From the NCBI RefSeq assembly GCF_964058945.1, contig NZ_OZ060369.1, positions 248,001-312,000 on the forward strand: a DNA stretch of 64,000 bases, given 5' to 3'. This DNA is from Buchnera aphidicola (Takecallis arundicolens) (GTDB lineage: Bacteria > Pseudomonadota > Gammaproteobacteria > Enterobacterales > Enterobacteriaceae). Shown piece by piece: positions 62,680-64,000 of the stretch. Under the pieces are notes generated by a model. That model saw only the letters and a list, made by a program, of their open reading frames with translations. It had not been told where the DNA came from and ran no database searches. Within the stretch, counting starts at the first letter, position 1; the number at the start of each line of letters is the position of its first letter. The position numbers were made by a program, and so were the translations under genes.

Positions 62680-63336
62680 CTATTTTAAAATTTTAATTCC
62701 AGATTTTGTACCAATCAATACTATATCAGGTGTATTTATTGAAAATAAACCAACAGTTACTACACCGGGAATAGAATTAATTAAATTCTCTATTTCAGAT
62801 GGGTTACCTAAATTAAGATCATATACATCAATAATAATATTCCCATGATCAGTAACATAACCTTCACGATATTTTGGTTTCCCACCTAATTGTATTATTT
62901 TTTTTAAAACATATGTATAAGCCATAGGAATAATTTCAATTGGTAAAGGAAAACGACCAAGCTGTTTAACTAATTTTGATTCATGAATAATACAAATAAA
63001 TTTTTCTGATGTTGCAGCTATAATCTTTTCATTTGTTAATGCACCGCCTCCACCTTTAATCATTTCTAAATTATCATTAATTTCATCAGCACTATCAACA
63101 TAAATAATTGGGTGAGAAACTGTACTTAACTCAAATACTTGTATTCCATATTTATGTAACATAAGAGTTGTATAATAGGAACTAGATACTGCACCAAAAA
63201 TTTTTTTTTTTGTTTTATACAATGCTTTAATAAAATATAAAATAGTTGAACCAGAACCAAATCCAATCATAGAATTATTAGGAACATAGTCCAATGCAGC
63301 TAAGGAAACCTGTTTTTTTAGCTTGTCACATTGCAT
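62680..63336 (-). CDS. rpiA: Ribose-5-phosphate isomerase A
   Basis: Interconverts ribulose 5-phosphate and ribose 5-phosphate. Substrate loop GFGSGSTILYF, active-site YVDSADEINDNLEMIKGGGGAL and SKLVKQLGRFPLPIEV are clear. I start at the ATG at 63336 (MQCDKLKKQVSLAAL), giving 218 aa (E. coli 219); the longest frame from 63414 adds 26 unrelated hydrophobic residues. Lies between tRNA-Arg and tRNA-Gln. Confidence 0.95.
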   Translation of the reverse strand: MQCDKLKKQVSLAALDYVPNNSMIGFGSGSTILYFIKALYKTKKKIFGAVSSSYYTTLMLHKYGIQVFELSTVSHPIIYVDSADEINDNLEMIKGGGGALTNEKIIAATSEKFICIIHESKLVKQLGRFPLPIEIIPMAYTYVLKKIIQLGGKPKYREGYVTDHGNIIIDVYDLNLGNPSEIENLINSIPGVVTVGLFSINTPDIVLIGTKSGIKILK

Positions 63337-63446
63337 ATAAGCTATCATAATTCTAAATAAAAAATAACTATCTTTAAAACAAAAAATACGAAATATACTG
63401 TATTGAAATAACATAACTAATCTTGCACTAGTATTGTTATAAAAAA

Positions 63447-63517
63447 CTGGGGTACCTGGATTCGAACCAGGGATGCCGGTATCAAAAACCGGTGCCTTAC
63501 CACTTGGCTATACCCCA
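63447..63517 (-). tRNA. tRNA-Gln, anticodon UUG
   Basis: Minus-strand cloverleaf: acceptor TGGGGTA with TACCCCA (U1-A72, a glutamine identity pair), anticodon loop TTTTGAT (UUG), discriminator G. CCA not encoded. First of the cluster Gln-Leu-Met, a reduced form of the E. coli glnVX-metU-glnUW-leuW-metT operon. Confidence 0.96.
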
Positions 63518-63526
63518 AAACTAAAA

Positions 63527-63612
63527 TACGGGAGGCGAGATTTGAACTCGCAAACCTAAATTAAGGTGCCAGATCCTAAATCTGGTGCGTCTACCTATTT
63601 CGCCACTCCCGT
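63527..63612 (-). tRNA. leuW: tRNA-Leu, anticodon UAG
   Basis: An 86-nt class II tRNA on the minus strand: acceptor ACGGGAG with CTCCCGT, anticodon arm CCAGA-TTTAGGA-TCTGG (UAG), discriminator A. The first pair is A1-U72 where E. coli leuW has G1-C72. CCA not encoded. Confidence 0.95.
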
Positions 63613-63619
63613 ATAATAA

Positions 63620-63693
63620 TAGCTACGAAGGGAATCGAACCCCTGACCCCAGCGTTATGAGTGCTGTGCTCTAACCAACTGAGCTACGTAGCC
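63620..63693 (-). tRNA. metT: tRNA-Met (elongator), anticodon CAU
   Basis: A 74-nt tRNA on the minus strand: acceptor GGCTACG with CGTAGCT (G1-U72), anticodon loop CTCATAA (CAU), discriminator A. Pairing at 1-72 excludes the initiator tRNA. Sequence and position fit E. coli metT. CCA not encoded. Confidence 0.94.
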
Positions 63694-63826
63694 TTATTTT
63701 GAATTATACTAATTCATATGATTTTGTCAACAAATTGTTAAATAATAAAAAACATAATATAATAAATAATATTATTAAAAAAATAATATTTTTATAGTAA
63801 CATTTTAATATTAAAGTAAGGTAAAA

Positions 63827-64000
63827 ATGCAAAACTTAAAAAACAAAAATACTAGTTTTATACATAAAATAATTGAAAACTTTTTTAAAAAAAATAAAAA
63901 AAAAACTTTACACACAAGATTCCCTCCAGATCCAAATGGTTATTTGCATATCGGACATGCAAAATCGTTATGTATAAATTTTGGTCTCGCACAACAATAT
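63827..64000 (+). CDS. glnS: Glutamine--tRNA ligase, 3' end outside window
   Basis: Class I synthetase for tRNA-Gln; only the first 58 codons are in the window. Reading from the ATG at 63827: [11 protein letters not shown], then [20 protein letters not shown] containing the HIGH motif, as in E. coli GlnS ([20 protein letters not shown]). AAGG lies upstream. Adjacent to its cognate tRNA-Gln cluster. Confidence 0.95.
   Translation, partial: MQNLKNKNTSFIHKIIENFFKKNKKKTLHTRFPPDPNGYLHIGHAKSLCINFGLAQQY

Overview
The window is a 64-kb piece of a strongly reduced, extremely AT-rich gammaproteobacterial chromosome. Nearly every gene is a recognisable, slightly shortened orthologue of an Escherichia coli gene, and blocks of E. 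coli gene order survive with the genes between them missing. Mobile elements, prophage, CRISPR and restriction systems are absent. None of the nine tRNA genes encodes its CCA end. Kept leucine (leuABCD), phenylalanine (pheA), shikimate (aroQ, type II) and arginine (argF) biosynthesis genes, together with the gene order, fit Buchnera aphidicola, the obligate aphid endosymbiont. The chromosomal leu cluster suggests one of the lineages that carry it on the chromosome rather than on a plasmid. That assignment is inference from gene content and order, not from a search.

Layout. 1-9.5 kb: 3' part of aspS, znuB-znuC, pykA, zwf, htpX, yoaE, tsaB. 9.5-17.3 kb: leuD-leuC-leuB-leuA directly downstream of minC-minD-minE on the minus strand, then rsmC. 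17.3-20.2 kb: tRNA-Leu(UAA), tRNA-Cys, tRNA-Ser(UGA), murJ, then about 750 bp of empty DNA where E. coli-like order would predict flagellar flg genes and rne. 20.2-27.3 kb: rluC, rpmF, fabD-fabG-acpP, tmk-holB-ycfH and ptsG. 27.4-33.6 kb: a decayed porin gene (ompF), asnS, trhO and valS. 34-45.3 kb: argF and ridA, then on the minus strand deaD, pnp, rpsO, truB, rbfA, infB and nusA. 45.5-52.7 kb: tRNA-Leu(GAG), secG, ftsH-rlmE, greA, ibaG, rplU-rpmA-obgE, rpsI-rplM. 52.9-64 kb: pheA, ffh, rpsP-rimM-trmD-rplS, aroQ, rluD, alaS, csrA, tRNA-Ser(GCU), tRNA-Arg(ACG), rpiA, tRNA-Gln, tRNA-Leu(UAG), tRNA-Met and the 5' end of glnS.

Functionally the window is mostly information processing: translation, tRNA charging, ribosome maturation, transcription termination and RNA turnover. 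Around it lie a minimal glucose-uptake and oxidation set (ptsG, zwf, rpiA, pykA), part of fatty-acid synthesis, division-site placement, and the amino-acid synthesis that the host is expected to draw on. I found no undescribed defence, mobile or regulatory system. The most informative signals are those of decay and rearrangement: the min-leu junction, the ompF pseudogene, the missing flg/rne and pyrBI blocks, lost accessory domains (RluD S4, YoaE C-terminal domain, NusA second acidic repeat), altered effector-site residues in PheA, and long in-gene poly(A) runs. Several gene starts were moved from the longest reading frame to sites supported by Shine-Dalgarno sequences and family length.
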